Made by a program: the position numbers and the translations under genes. A model generated the notes under the pieces. The model saw only the letters and a program-made list of their open reading frames with translations. It was not told where the DNA came from and ran no database searches. From assembly GCA_947630465.1 (NCBI GenBank), contig CANRHT010000041.1:1-12752 (forward strand): 12,752 nucleotides of DNA. The letters run 5' to 3'. This DNA is from an uncultured Pseudomonadaceae bacterium. Lineage in GTDB: Bacteria; Pseudomonadota; Gammaproteobacteria; Pseudomonadales; Pseudomonadaceae. Positions 1 through 10,091 of this stretch are shown here, piece by piece (positions within the stretch are counted from its first letter, which is position 1; every line of letters starts with the position of its first letter).

Positions 1-2027
1 GCTATTTTTTTACTTTCCAGAGGGAAGCAGGTTTCAATGCGCTTATCTAAGTTGCGTTCCATCCAGTCGGCACTGGAAAGTAATATCTGTTCTTCACCTT
101 GGCTGTTAAGGAAATAGCAGACGCGACTGTGTTCGAGGAAACGGCCGATAATTGAGCGCACTTGAATATTGTGTGAGACGCCCGCAATCCCAGGACGCAA
201 ACAGCACATGCCGCGCACGATTAAATCGATTTGCACACCGGCTTGGCTGGCCTTGTACAGGGCTTTGATCATGCGCGCATCGGTTAAAGCATTGATCTTA
301 ATAATAATACGCGCAGGTTGACCTGCGCTGGCATTACTGGCTTCACGAGCGATGAAGTCCAGTAGGGTTTTTCTTAACGTGAAGGGAGCGTGTAGCAGTT
401 TTTTCATGGGCAAGGTTTTGCCCATGCCAATCAATTGATCAAACAGCTTGGAGACGTCTTCACACAGATCAGGATCGGCGGTGAGTAAGCTGTAGTCGGT
501 GTACAAACGCGCATTGCCGGCATGGTAGTTACCCGTACCTAAGTGTGCGTAGCGGATAAAGTTACCATTTTCGCGGCGTAAAATCGAGACGATTTTTGCA
601 TGGGTTTTAAAGTTTACTACACCATAAATAACTACTGCACCGGCGGCTTGTAGGCGGCTGGCTAAGGCGAGGTTGGACTCTTCATCAAAGCGTGCGCGCA
701 ACTCAATCACGGCGGTGACTTCTTTGCCGTTACGTGCAGCATCAACCAGAGCATCGACGATTTCTGAGTTGGCGCCGGCGCGATAGAGTGTTTGCTTAAT
801 GGCCACCACATTTGGATCTTTGGCGGCGCGGCGCAGCAAATCAATCACAGGCGTGAAGGATTCAAAAGGGTGATACAGGAAAAAGTCTTGCTTGCTGATC
901 GCTTGGAAAATGTTTTCGCTGTTTTGGAGTGCTTTAGGAATCGATGGCGTAAAGGGTGGAAATTGCAAATGCGGATGACTTTCCAGTCCGGTGACGCTAA
1001 ATAAACGCGTCAGATTGACCGGGCCGTTGACTTGATAGAGTTCGGCAGCCGATAAACCAAATTGTTTTAATAGGCAATCCACAAGGTGCGCCGGGCAAGT
1101 GTCGGCAACTTCAAGACGTACCGCATCGCCAAAACGGCGTGAGTAGAGTTCACCGCGCAAGGCACGAGCTAAATCTTCAACGCCTTCGGCATCGACAGAG
1201 AGGTCAGCGTTGCGCGTTAACCTAAATTGATAGCACCCTTTAACGCTCATGCCGTTGAATAAATCATCGGCATGGGCATGGATCATTGAGGATAAAAAAA
1301 CATAATTCACCCCAGTGCCGCCGACTTCTTCGGGGATGCGGATAATGCGCGGCAGCACCCGTGGAGCGGGCAATACCGCAAGACCTGAATCGCGACCAAA
1401 GGCATCAACGCCTTCCAGTTCCACAATAAAATTTAAACTTTTATTAACCAGCAGTGGAAAAGGGTGGGTTGGATCAAGGCCGATGGGCGTAATGATGGGA
1501 GCAATTTCTGCTTCGAAATAGTCTTTGACCCATGCTTTTATTTTGTCCGTCCAATGACGGCGGCGCACAAAACTCACCTGTTGTGCAGCGAGTTGCGGCA
1601 GTAAAATCTCGTTGAGTATTTTATATTGGCGATCCACTTGTTCGTGGACGACCTCGGAAATACGCGCCAAGGCTTGATGCGGCTGTAAGCCATCAGCGTC
1701 AGCATGTTCGCGGGCAAAGGTGATTTGCTTTTTAAGTCCAGCCACGCGAATTTCAAAAAACTCATCGAGATTGCTGGAGAAAATCAGTAAAAACTTTAAG
1801 CGTTCCAGTAAAGGCGTTGACTCATCAAGCGCTTGTTCTAAAACGCGAATATTAAATTGCAGTTGCGAGAGCTCACGATGTAAAAACAGGCTGCTATCGT
1901 CTAGGTTTGGTACTGGAGTTATGGCAACGCAGGACCCGTCGTCAGGCGCAGCTAAAGCCGCTGTCGCTGGTGCGTCATTGGTCTGTTCAGCATGGCCTGC
2001 TGATTGGTTGAGTCCTTCGTTGCCCAT
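1..2027 (-). CDS. ppk: Polyphosphate kinase 1 (3' end cut by window edge)
   Basis: Makes inorganic polyphosphate reversibly from the terminal phosphate of ATP, through a phosphohistidine intermediate. The reading frame is open for 675 codons from the ATG at 2027 to the left edge. The full Pseudomonas protein is about 735 residues, so roughly 60 C-terminal residues are missing. By alignment from memory to E. coli PPK, the order is a variable N-terminal extension (about 1-44), N domain, head domain, then C1 and C2 catalytic domains. The catalytic histidines are visible: His476 in FKTHAK (phosphorylated residue) and His495 in [10 protein letters not shown], 19 residues apart as in E. coli. RARFDEESN and [11 protein letters not shown] are also conserved PPK1 stretches. 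The start is supported by GGAG just upstream and by the acidic, poorly conserved N-terminus usual in Pseudomonas PPK. It starts 18 bases after the hemB stop on the same strand, so the two genes are probably cotranscribed. No frameshift was seen at the points checked across the frame. Confidence 0.96.
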   Translation of the reverse strand, partial: MGNEGLNQSAGHAEQTNDAPATAALAAPDDGSCVAITPVPNLDDSSLFLHRELSQLQFNIRVLEQALDESTPLLERLKFLLIFSSNLDEFFEIRVAGLKKQITFAREHADADGLQPHQALARISEVVHEQVDRQYKILNEILLPQLAAQQVSFVRRRHWTDKIKAWVKDYFEAEIAPIITPIGLDPTHPFPLLVNKSLNFIVELEGVDAFGRDSGLAVLPAPRVLPRIIRIPEEVGGTGVNYVFLSSMIHAHADDLFNGMSVKGCYQFRLTRNADLSVDAEGVEDLARALRGELYSRRFGDAVRLEVADTCPAHLVDCLLKQFGLSAAELYQVNGPVNLTRLFSVTGLESHPHLQFPPFTPSIPKALQNSENIFQAISKQDFFLYHPFESFTPVIDLLRRAAKDPNVVAIKQTLYRAGANSEIVDALVDAARNGKEVTAVIELRARFDEESNLALASRLQAAGAVVIYGVVNFKTHAKIVSILRRENGNFIRYAHLGTGNYHAGNARLYTDYSLLTADPDLCEDVSKLFDQLIGMGKTLPMKKLLHAPFTLRKTLLDFIAREASNASAGQPARIIIKINALTDARMIKALYKASQAGVQIDLIVRGMCCLRPGIAGVSHNIQVRSIIGRFLEHSRVCYFLNSQGEEQILLSSADWMERNLDKRIETCFPLESKKI

Positions 2028-2045
2028 ACATATCTCCGCTGTAAA

Positions 2046-3336
<1,291 letters not shown>

Positions 3337-3552
3337 ATGAAAGCCGATACTCACCCAAATTATGTTCAAATCAATGCTACCTGCAGCTGCGGTAACGTGA
3401 TTACAACACGTTCTACTATCGGTAAAGACATCAGTATTGATGTATGTTCCGAATGTCACCCGTTCTATACCGGTAAACAAAAAGTGCTTGATGTGGGTGG
3501 TCGTATTGATCGCTTCAAACAGCGCTTCTCAGGTTTCGGTGCAACAAAATAA
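3337..3552 (+). CDS. rpmE: 50S ribosomal protein L31, zinc-binding (C+) form
   Basis: Ribosomal protein bL31, a component of the large subunit that forms a flexible bridge between the subunits. The product is 71 residues. The four zinc-ligand cysteines of the C+ type are present: Cys16 and Cys18 (CSC) and Cys37 and Cys40 (CSEC). HPFYTGKQ and the basic [12 protein letters not shown] tail are typical of the family. The ATG at 3337 follows AGGA with good spacing. Because it keeps the cysteines it is the zinc-replete isoform; the cysteine-free, Zur-controlled paralogue is not in this window. A strong intrinsic terminator follows 47 bases after the stop, but it overlaps the first codons of the next gene, so readthrough into the nuclease should be limited. 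In E. coli rpmE is reported to be autoregulated through its leader; whether that holds here cannot be told. Confidence 0.97.
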   Translation: MKADTHPNYVQINATCSCGNVITTRSTIGKDISIDVCSECHPFYTGKQKVLDVGGRIDRFKQRFSGFGATK

Positions 3553-3563
3553 AGAGCATTTAA

Positions 3564-4370
3564 ATGGCCTATTTAAGATTGGTCGTAGCAATGCTAAGAA
3601 AAGCGTCCTTTATGGGCGCTTTTTTTTTGCTGTTGTCGACCCCACTCTATGCTGCAAGTACTGACTGCTCTATTGAGCCTGCGATCACCACAGCGTTTGC
3701 GGTGAAGCGCGTTATCGATGGTGATACGCTGCGTCTGCACGATGGTCGTAGCGTGCGTTTAATTGGCCTTGATGCGCCTGAAATGGGTGGGCGTGGGCTC
3801 AGTGCGCAGCCCTATGCCGTGCAAGCAACACGACGCCTTGCCGCCCTGGTGAAGGCCAATGGTGATGCCGTTCATTTGCGTCTGGGTGAAGAGTCGCATG
3901 ACCGTTATGGGCGTGTGTTGGCTTACGCTTATGATGCTAAAGGCGCCAGTTTTGCCGAGCAGTTGATCGCGCAAGGGTTAGCCTTTCATGCGCAAATTGC
4001 TCCCAATACCCTGTCAGCCGATTGCTTAGTCAAAGCTGAACAGCGTGCACAGCAAGCCACCTTGGGTTTGTGGAAAAGTGCGCGCTATACACCCGTACAA
4101 AAGATTAAGGGCGGTGGCTTTAATTTGTTACAGGGACGCATTCAAAGCGTGCAGAGAAACAAGGGTGGCGTCTGGCTGGAGTTGGGGCATACGTTCACCG
4201 TTAATATTCCGCAGCAATCTATAGCGTACTTTACAGATCAAGCATTCGAGCAATGGCAAGGACGCAATGTGCGTGTACGCGGCTGGGTGGTCGATCGAAA
4301 GGGGCGCAGTCGTGCTGATGCGCGCTGGCGTTTAACCGTGAGTCATCCGTCCATGCTGGAGTTGCAATAG
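3564..4370 (+). CDS. Secreted thermonuclease-family (staphylococcal nuclease-like) protein
   Basis: Predicted phosphodiesterase that cleaves DNA and/or RNA outside the cytoplasm. The 268-residue product begins with a basic, then hydrophobic stretch (LRKASFMGAFFLLLSTPLYA), a likely Sec signal peptide cut near residues 30-31. The SNase domain covers about 45-175. By alignment to Staphylococcus nuclease, Arg65, Asp70 and Glu73 (VRLIGLDAPE) and Arg117 (HDRYGR) match its R35, D40, E43 and R87, and Asp54 (IDGDT) matches D21, so the active site looks complete. Residues about 186-268 form a beta-rich tail (GRIQSVQRNKGGVWLELG...) that resembles an OB-fold extension; this is a guess. Cys35 and Cys154 could form a disulfide. 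The start is uncertain: ATG at 3564 has AAAGAG upstream and lies 11 bases after rpmE; ATG at 3591 would give a shorter, classical signal peptide but lacks a clear ribosome site. An intrinsic terminator lies within codons 12-22. An orthologue follows rpmE in P. aeruginosa. Confidence 0.88.
   Translation: MAYLRLVVAMLRKASFMGAFFLLLSTPLYAASTDCSIEPAITTAFAVKRVIDGDTLRLHDGRSVRLIGLDAPEMGGRGLSAQPYAVQATRRLAALVKANGDAVHLRLGEESHDRYGRVLAYAYDAKGASFAEQLIAQGLAFHAQIAPNTLSADCLVKAEQRAQQATLGLWKSARYTPVQKIKGGGFNLLQGRIQSVQRNKGGVWLELGHTFTVNIPQQSIAYFTDQAFEQWQGRNVRVRGWVVDRKGRSRADARWRLTVSHPSMLELQ
3599..3628 (+). terminator. Intrinsic terminator of rpmE, inside the nuclease signal-peptide codons
   Basis: Left arm AAAAGCGTCC (3599-3608), loop TTTAT, right arm GGGCGCTTTT (3614-3623) and a run of nine T (3620-3628). 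The stem is 10 pairs with one G-U, and the core is GC-rich. It sits 47 bases after the rpmE stop, where a terminator for rpmE is expected. It also encodes part of the nuclease signal peptide: the T-run reads as the Phe-Phe-Leu of its hydrophobic core. Confidence 0.8.
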
Positions 4371-4420
4371 ACTAAAAGTTGCTGTGGTTAGATATAAAGA
4401 AGTCTATTTTTAAAGCTTTG

Positions 4421-4449
4421 CCACTAGAGACAGCGAGATGCTCTTGTGG
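4421..4449. promoter_or_regulatory. Imperfect dyad upstream of the maeB promoter, possible operator
   Basis: CCACTAGAG (4421-4429) and CTCTTGTGG (4441-4449) are inverted repeats matching at 8 of 9 positions, with 11 bases between them. The centre is about 69 bases before the predicted maeB transcription start, a usual place for an activator site. It has no T-tract, so it is not an obvious terminator. No regulator is identified; the role is inference. Confidence 0.35.
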
Positions 4450-4468
4450 GGATTGTCGTTCTTGAGTA

Positions 4469-4497
4469 TGCTCAGACGTCCTTAAATTCACTATAAT
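4469..4497 (+). promoter_or_regulatory. Predicted maeB promoter with consensus -10 and weak -35
   Basis: A perfect TATAAT lies at 4492-4497. With a 17-base spacer the -35 hexamer is TGCTCA (4469-4474), a poor match; TTGAGT at 4462-4467 is better but is 24 bases away. Transcription would start near 4504, only about 16 bases before the ATG at 4520. A poor -35 with a dyad farther upstream would suit activator-dependent expression. Confidence 0.5.
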
Positions 4498-4519
4498 AGT
4501 CAAGCGGGAATTGCCAATC

Positions 4520-5788
4520 ATGTCTGATCTAAAAACAGCCGCTCTCGAGTACCACGCTTCGCCGCGTCCGGGAAAGTTAAGTGTTGAGCTCACTAAGCCC
4601 ACAGCAACAGCACGGGATCTGGCCTTAGCCTATAGTCCTGGTGTGGCTGAGCCTGTACGTGAAATTGCCCGTGATCCAGAGCTTGCTTACAAGTACACAG
4701 GTAAAGGTAATCTCGTAGCCGTTATTTCAGACGGTACGGCAATTTTAGGCTTGGGTAACTTAGGTCCTTTGGCTTCTAAGCCGGTGATGGAAGGTAAAGG
4801 CGTACTCTTTAAGCGCTTTGCTGGTGTGGACGTATTTGATATTGAAGTGGATGCCGAAAGCCCGCAAGCATTTATTGATACTGTTAAGCGTATTTCAATT
4901 ACTTTTGGTGGCATTAATCTCGAAGATATCAAAGCGCCTGAGTGCTTTGAAATTGAGCGCGCATTGATTGAGCAGTGTGATATTCCTGTATTTCACGATG
5001 ATCAGCACGGTACAGCGATTGTGACGGCTGCAGGTATGCTTAATGCGCTAGAAATTGCTGGCAAAACCCTGGAGGAAGCGCGCATTGTTTGCCTCGGTGC
5101 AGGCGCTGCAGCAACCGCCTGCATGAAGTTGTTGATCAGCATGGGCGCTAAAGTTGAAAACCTATTTATGGTTGACCGTAAAGGCGTTATTCATTCGGGT
5201 CGTGACGATTTAAACCAGTACAAAGCTGTGTTCGCACATGAAACCAGCTGCCGTACTTTAGCTGATGCTATGACGGATGCTGATGTGTTCGTTGGTTTGT
5301 CAGGTGCAAATTTATTGAGTGCAGAAAACTTACTGCGCATGGCGCCAAACCCAGTGGTCTTTGCTTGTTCAAACCCTGATCCAGAAATTGATCCTAAGCT
5401 GGCGCATGCCACGCGTTCTGACGTGATCATGGCGACCGGTCGTTCAGACTATCCAAACCAAGTGAATAACGTACTGGGCTTTCCGTTCATCTTCCGCGGT
5501 GCGCTGGATGTACGTGCCACCCGTATTAACGAAGAAATGAAAATTGCTGCAGTGAACGCGTTACGCGAATTAGCAAAACTGCCGGTATCCAACGCTGTGT
5601 GCGATGCTTATGGCATTGACTGCTTAGAGTTTGGTCGCGAGTACATTATTCCAAAGCCAATGGACCCACGTTTAATTACGCTGGTGTCAGATGCTGTTGC
5701 GAAAGCGGCGATTGAGAGCGGTGTGGCGACGCTGCCGTACCCTAAGCATTATCCGCTGACGTCAGTTGATGATGTGTTTAATGGCTAA
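4520..5788 (+). CDS. maeB: Malic enzyme, short form (probably NADP-dependent)
   Basis: Oxidative decarboxylation of malate to pyruvate, with reduction of NAD(P)+; links the TCA cycle to pyruvate and supplies NADPH; cytoplasmic. The product is 422 residues from ATG 4520. An in-frame TTG at 4511 is less likely: it abuts the probable ribosome site GGGAA (4506-4510), and MSDLKTAALEYH is the usual Pseudomonas N-terminus. By family alignment the catalytic Tyr is Tyr38 (LAYSPGVAEP) and the Lys is Lys93 (MEGKGVLFK). Metal ligands are in NLEDIKAPE (Glu135, Asp136) and FHDDQHG (Asp161). The dinucleotide loop is LGAGAAATA (192-200) and the C-terminal part carries ATGRSDYPNQVNN. It lacks the phosphotransacetylase-like C-terminal domain that makes E. 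coli MaeB about 759 residues, as is normal in pseudomonads, so acetyl-CoA sensing by that domain is absent. NADP preference is inferred from the family. It is convergent with mrcA and shares a bidirectional terminator with it. Confidence 0.95.
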   Translation: MSDLKTAALEYHASPRPGKLSVELTKPTATARDLALAYSPGVAEPVREIARDPELAYKYTGKGNLVAVISDGTAILGLGNLGPLASKPVMEGKGVLFKRFAGVDVFDIEVDAESPQAFIDTVKRISITFGGINLEDIKAPECFEIERALIEQCDIPVFHDDQHGTAIVTAAGMLNALEIAGKTLEEARIVCLGAGAAATACMKLLISMGAKVENLFMVDRKGVIHSGRDDLNQYKAVFAHETSCRTLADAMTDADVFVGLSGANLLSAENLLRMAPNPVVFACSNPDPEIDPKLAHATRSDVIMATGRSDYPNQVNNVLGFPFIFRGALDVRATRINEEMKIAAVNALRELAKLPVSNAVCDAYGIDCLEFGREYIIPKPMDPRLITLVSDAVAKAAIESGVATLPYPKHYPLTSVDDVFNG

Positions 5789-5808
5789 GCGCTGAGCCTT
5801 TGAGTAAT

Positions 5809-5837
5809 AAAAAACCCGCATTGAATGCGGGTTTTTT
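5809..5837. terminator. Bidirectional intrinsic terminator between maeB and mrcA
   Basis: Six A and CCCGCAT (5809-5821), a TGA loop, then ATGCGGG and six T (5825-5837) form a perfect 13-pair hairpin. It has a T-run on the plus strand and, by symmetry, one on the minus strand. It lies 21 bases after the maeB stop and 23 bases beyond the mrcA stop, so it can end both convergent transcripts. Confidence 0.92.
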
Positions 5838-5846
5838 ATTGGGCGC

Positions 5847-5868
5847 TTATTCTGATCGATCAGAATAA
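5847..5868. repeat. Perfect 22-bp palindrome overlapping the mrcA 3' end
   Basis: The half-site TTATTCTGATC (5847-5857) is followed directly by its exact reverse complement (5858-5868). On the minus strand the first 9 bases of the palindrome are the last two mrcA codons and its TGA stop; the remainder lies downstream. It is separate from the terminator at 5809-5837 and has no T-tract of its own. It could be a second 3'-end hairpin protecting the mRNA, or a binding site for a dimeric protein. Neither role can be decided from the sequence. Confidence 0.7.
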
Positions 5869-8268
5869 ATCGATAGGCGCGGCGGGTGTTGATTCTTGAT
5901 AAGTGCTGCTGGGTGACTCCCAGCTGTTTTCAAGTTCATCCATGGTGGGTGGTGCGTCTTCACTTTTGAAGATTTCAAAATAGGCTTTAGGCGTGCCGGG
6001 GCGTGCAATACGTCCGCTGGCGGGATCAATGCGTAAAGTCATCATGCCGGCAGGTTCTTTCATGCTATGCATGGGCGTATCTTTTAGCGCATAAGCCATG
6101 TAATCAATCCAGATCGGCAGCGCCACAGTGCCGCCATATTCGCTACGACCTAAGCTTTCTGGTTGATCAAAACCGGCCCAGACGGTGGTCACTACATCGC
6201 TGTTGTAGCCAGCAAACCAGCTGTCTTTTGATTCGTTGGTTGTTCCTGTTTTACCGGCTAAGTCGGTGCGGCCAAGGCTCATGGCTTTGTTACCCGTGCC
6301 GCGGGTAATCACATCCTTGAGCATGCTGGTCATTATATAAGCTGTACGCTCATCAATAACGCGCTCGGCTTGCAGTTGCGGTTCTAGATCATCTGCCGCT
6401 AACAGTTGTTCTGAGTTGGCACTATCGGTATTGGTTTTTTTGCCTGCGGGAGTGCGTGCAGGATTGGCCAAGAAAATTGTTTGCCCGTCGCGGTTATCGA
6501 TACGTTGAATTAAATAAGGTTCGATTTTATAGCCGCCGTTCGCAAATACAGTCCAGCCGGTTGTGACTTCCATAGGGGTTAGGGTGGCTGTACCCAGTGC
6601 GAGGGATAAGTTGCGGGGTAAGTCGCTGGGTTCAAAACCAAATTTACTGATGTATTGGTGGGCGTATTGCATGCCGATATCTTGCAAAATACGAATCGAC
6701 ACAATATTGCGCGAGCGATAGAGACCTTCGCGCACCCGTATGGGGCCTAGAAAGTCGCGTGAGGAGTTTTTCGGGCGCCAGACAGACTTCATCCCCGGTT
6801 CAAACACTTCCAGAGGTGTATCGTTGACTATCGTCGCTGCTGTATAGCCCGCATCTAAAGCGGCACTGTACACAAAAGGCTTAAAGCTTGAGCCCGGTTG
6901 GCGCTTGGCTTGGATCGCACGGTTGTAATTGCTTTGCTCAAATGAAAGCCCACCCACGAGTGCACGAATTGCACCCGTATTGGGGTCGAGCGATACCAGT
7001 GCTGCCTCAGCTTTAGGGATTTGTGCAAAGCTGTATGTGTTGTCATCTTGGCGATCAACGCGAATCAGGTCGCCAACTTGCACAATATCAGCAGGTCGTC
7101 GCGGCACAGGACCTAGGCTGCGACTGTTAATAAAAGGACGCGCCCAGCGCATGCTTTGCCATGACACCGAGTGGTGTTCGCCGTCTGCCAGCAGCACGGT
7201 AATGTCGTTGGCGCTGACTTGAGTCACTATGGCGGGTAAAAAACGCGCTATAACACGCGTTGAAGTTAATGCGGCAGCCCATTGCTCGGGCGCTAAAGCG
7301 AGTTGTTCTGGTTTGCGGTAACCGTGGCGCTGATCGTAAGTGATCAAGCCCTTGCGTACTGCTTGTCCTGCTTCGATTTGTAGGTCAGAAGGGACTGTAG
7401 TGGTGACGTTGTAACCGTCGGTATAGGCTTGCCCACCAAAGCGGCCGACCATTTCTGCACGTGCCATTTCGGCAATATAAGGCGCCGTTAAGTCTGGTGC
7501 AGTAAAGTACAGGCGCGCGGTTAAGGGTTCATCGACTGCAGCTTGGTATTCTTCCGCAGATATACGCCCCAGTTTTAACATGCGTCCTAAGATCCAATTA
7601 CGGCGCTCCATGCTGCGGGAAGGATTAGCAATAGGGTTAAAGCGTGATGGCGCCTTGGGTAGGCCAGCGATCATGGCCATTTCAGCGAGACTGATGTCAT
7701 TAATTGATTTGCCGTAATACACTTGAGAAGCCGCTTCGATACCGTAAGCACGATTACCGAGGTATATTTTATTTATATAAAGCTCTAGAATCTCGTCTTT
7801 AGTTAATTCACGCTCGATTTGTAGGGCTAAAAGAATTTCATTGGCTTTACGTGAAAAACTACGCTCGCTGGAGAGGAAGAAGTTCTTGGCAACTTGCATA
7901 GTAATGGTGCTGCCGCCGGTTTGAATTCGACCTGTTTTCAAAATTTGAGCAGCAGCTCTCACTAAGCTTCCAGGATCTACGCCATAATGGTTGGCGAAAT
8001 TATCGTCTTCTGCGGCGAGTAAGGCGTGAATAAAGTGTTTGGGTGTATCGGCGAACGCGATAGGGGAGCGGCGCATTTCTCCAAACTCTGCGATTAACTT
8101 TGCATCATGGCTATAGACCCGCAAAGGAATCTGTAGTTCTATACTGCGTAAAGATTCAACAGATGGTAGATTTGGGCTCAAGTACAAAAACGCGCCGCTT
8201 AAGGCGAGCGCAAGCCCACACACAAGAGCGATACAGGTGGCAAAGAGGAATTTCAGCAAGTGTATCAA
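5860..8268 (-). CDS. mrcA: Penicillin-binding protein 1A (bifunctional peptidoglycan glycosyltransferase/transpeptidase)
   Basis: Polymerises lipid II into glycan strands and cross-links the peptides, at the periplasmic face of the inner membrane; called ponA in Pseudomonas. The product is 802 residues, normal for the family. A single N-terminal membrane anchor spans about 8-30. The GT51 domain (about 50-230) shows the catalytic Glu87 in AAEDDNFANHYG, the GGSTITMQVAKN motif (118-129), and NEILLAL with Glu144. An OB-like insert lies between the two catalytic domains (about 320-420). The transpeptidase domain has Ser460-x-x-Lys463 (PGSSFKP), Ser519-x-Asn521 and KTG at 673-675. The start is TTG at 8268: ...HLLKFLFATCIALVCG aligns with the Pseudomonas N-terminus, and only a weak GGGA lies upstream, so initiation may be inefficient. 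It is divergent from pilM, as in P. aeruginosa, and its stop lies in a 22-bp palindrome. Confidence 0.96.
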   Translation of the reverse strand: MIHLLKFLFATCIALVCGLALALSGAFLYLSPNLPSVESLRSIELQIPLRVYSHDAKLIAEFGEMRRSPIAFADTPKHFIHALLAAEDDNFANHYGVDPGSLVRAAAQILKTGRIQTGGSTITMQVAKNFFLSSERSFSRKANEILLALQIERELTKDEILELYINKIYLGNRAYGIEAASQVYYGKSINDISLAEMAMIAGLPKAPSRFNPIANPSRSMERRNWILGRMLKLGRISAEEYQAAVDEPLTARLYFTAPDLTAPYIAEMARAEMVGRFGGQAYTDGYNVTTTVPSDLQIEAGQAVRKGLITYDQRHGYRKPEQLALAPEQWAAALTSTRVIARFLPAIVTQVSANDITVLLADGEHHSVSWQSMRWARPFINSRSLGPVPRRPADIVQVGDLIRVDRQDDNTYSFAQIPKAEAALVSLDPNTGAIRALVGGLSFEQSNYNRAIQAKRQPGSSFKPFVYSAALDAGYTAATIVNDTPLEVFEPGMKSVWRPKNSSRDFLGPIRVREGLYRSRNIVSIRILQDIGMQYAHQYISKFGFEPSDLPRNLSLALGTATLTPMEVTTGWTVFANGGYKIEPYLIQRIDNRDGQTIFLANPARTPAGKKTNTDSANSEQLLAADDLEPQLQAERVIDERTAYIMTSMLKDVITRGTGNKAMSLGRTDLAGKTGTTNESKDSWFAGYNSDVVTTVWAGFDQPESLGRSEYGGTVALPIWIDYMAYALKDTPMHSMKEPAGMMTLRIDPASGRIARPGTPKAYFEIFKSEDAPPTMDELENSWESPSSTYQESTPAAPIDLF

Positions 8269-8318
8269 GGCTATTGGATTCCCAAAGAGTGTTGTGGGGT
8301 ATGAAAATTACAGCGTCA

Positions 8319-8342
8319 TATAATAAAACAGGGCACATTATA
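8319..8342. promoter_or_regulatory. Paired consensus -10 boxes on opposite strands in the mrcA/pilM spacer
   Basis: TATAAT lies on the plus strand at 8319-8324 and on the minus strand at 8337-8342. The first would start a pilM transcript near 8331, the second an mrcA transcript near 8330, so the two polymerase footprints would overlap. Neither has a good -35 at 15-19 bases; the best on the plus strand is TTGTGG at 8292-8297 with a 21-base spacer. The spacer is A/T-rich, so one or both boxes may be chance. The rest of the 183-base spacer (8269-8451) shows only the pilM ribosome site AGGGA at 8440-8444. Confidence 0.35.
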
Positions 8343-8424
8343 AGCGTTTTTACTCAAGAGAAGCTATTTGAGCTTCCTTACAAAATTGTTTTTAAATGTG
8401 GAAAAAAATCTGAACCGTTCGTAA

Positions 8425-9515
<1,091 letters not shown>

Positions 9516-9516
<1 letters not shown>

Positions 9517-10091
9517 TGGCACGCATCAACTTACTTCCCTGGCGTGAACAGTTACGCGAAGAGCGCAAGCAACAGTTTTTAGTCACTCTGGTTGGAGTGT
9601 TAATTGTTGCTGGCGGTTTGGTTTTTTTAGGCGATCAGTACTTAAATAATCAAATTGAACAGCAAAATGCTCGTAATGCATTTATTAGCAAAGAGATTTC
9701 TGCGCTTGATTCGCGTATTAAAGAAATCAGTGAGCTGAAAACGCGTCGACAGCAATTGGTTGAGCGGATGAAAATTATTCAGGACTTGCAAGGTAATCGC
9801 CCTATTGCTGCACGTGTGTTTGATCAGCTGGTAAGAACCCTGCCCGACGGTGTGTATTTCACCGATGTGAAAATGGTTGGACAGTCGATCTCGATTGACG
9901 GTGCCGCTGAGTCAAACAATCTGGTCTCAAGTTTGATGCGTAATCAAGATGGTTCAGACTGGTTGACTGCGCCAAACCTGACAGAGGTTAAGGCTGTGAG
10001 TGCTGACAAGCTTGAGCAGGCCAATAGTTTTAGACTGACGGTACAGCAAACAGTGCCCAGTGATGAAAATAAGCAAGGAGCACAGCAATGA
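9516..10091 (+). CDS. pilN: Type IV pilus inner-membrane assembly protein PilN
   Basis: Bitopic inner-membrane protein of the PilMNOP alignment complex; forms heterodimers with PilO in the periplasm. The product is 191 residues. The N-terminal ARINLLPWRE (2-11) is the conserved cytoplasmic peptide that docks into PilM. One membrane segment follows (about 21-39, FLVTLVGVLIVAGGLVFLG). Next come a charged, likely coiled-coil stretch (about 44-92) and a ferredoxin-like periplasmic domain (about 98-178) containing RTLPDGVYFTDVKM. GAGGAG at 9501-9506 in the end of pilM serves as ribosome site. The stop overlaps the pilO start by four bases (ATGA). The acidic/Gln-rich C-terminal tail is slightly shorter than in P. 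aeruginosa. Confidence 0.96.

Noticed and set aside
4368..4411. Possible terminator after the nuclease gene (TAGACT / AGTCTA followed by TTTTT)
   Set aside because: The six-pair, A/T-rich stem with a 27-base loop is too weak to call; the nuclease transcript may end elsewhere.
4511..4519. In-frame TTG start adding MPI to the malic enzyme
   Set aside because: It directly abuts GGGAA, which would then be too close to serve as ribosome site, would leave a leader of about 7 bases, and the family begins at MSDLKTAAL.
5783..5798. Near-palindrome GGCTAAGCGCTGAGCC around the maeB stop
   Set aside because: Two mismatched pairs, no T-tract and only 16 bases; the strong terminator just after it explains the 3' end.
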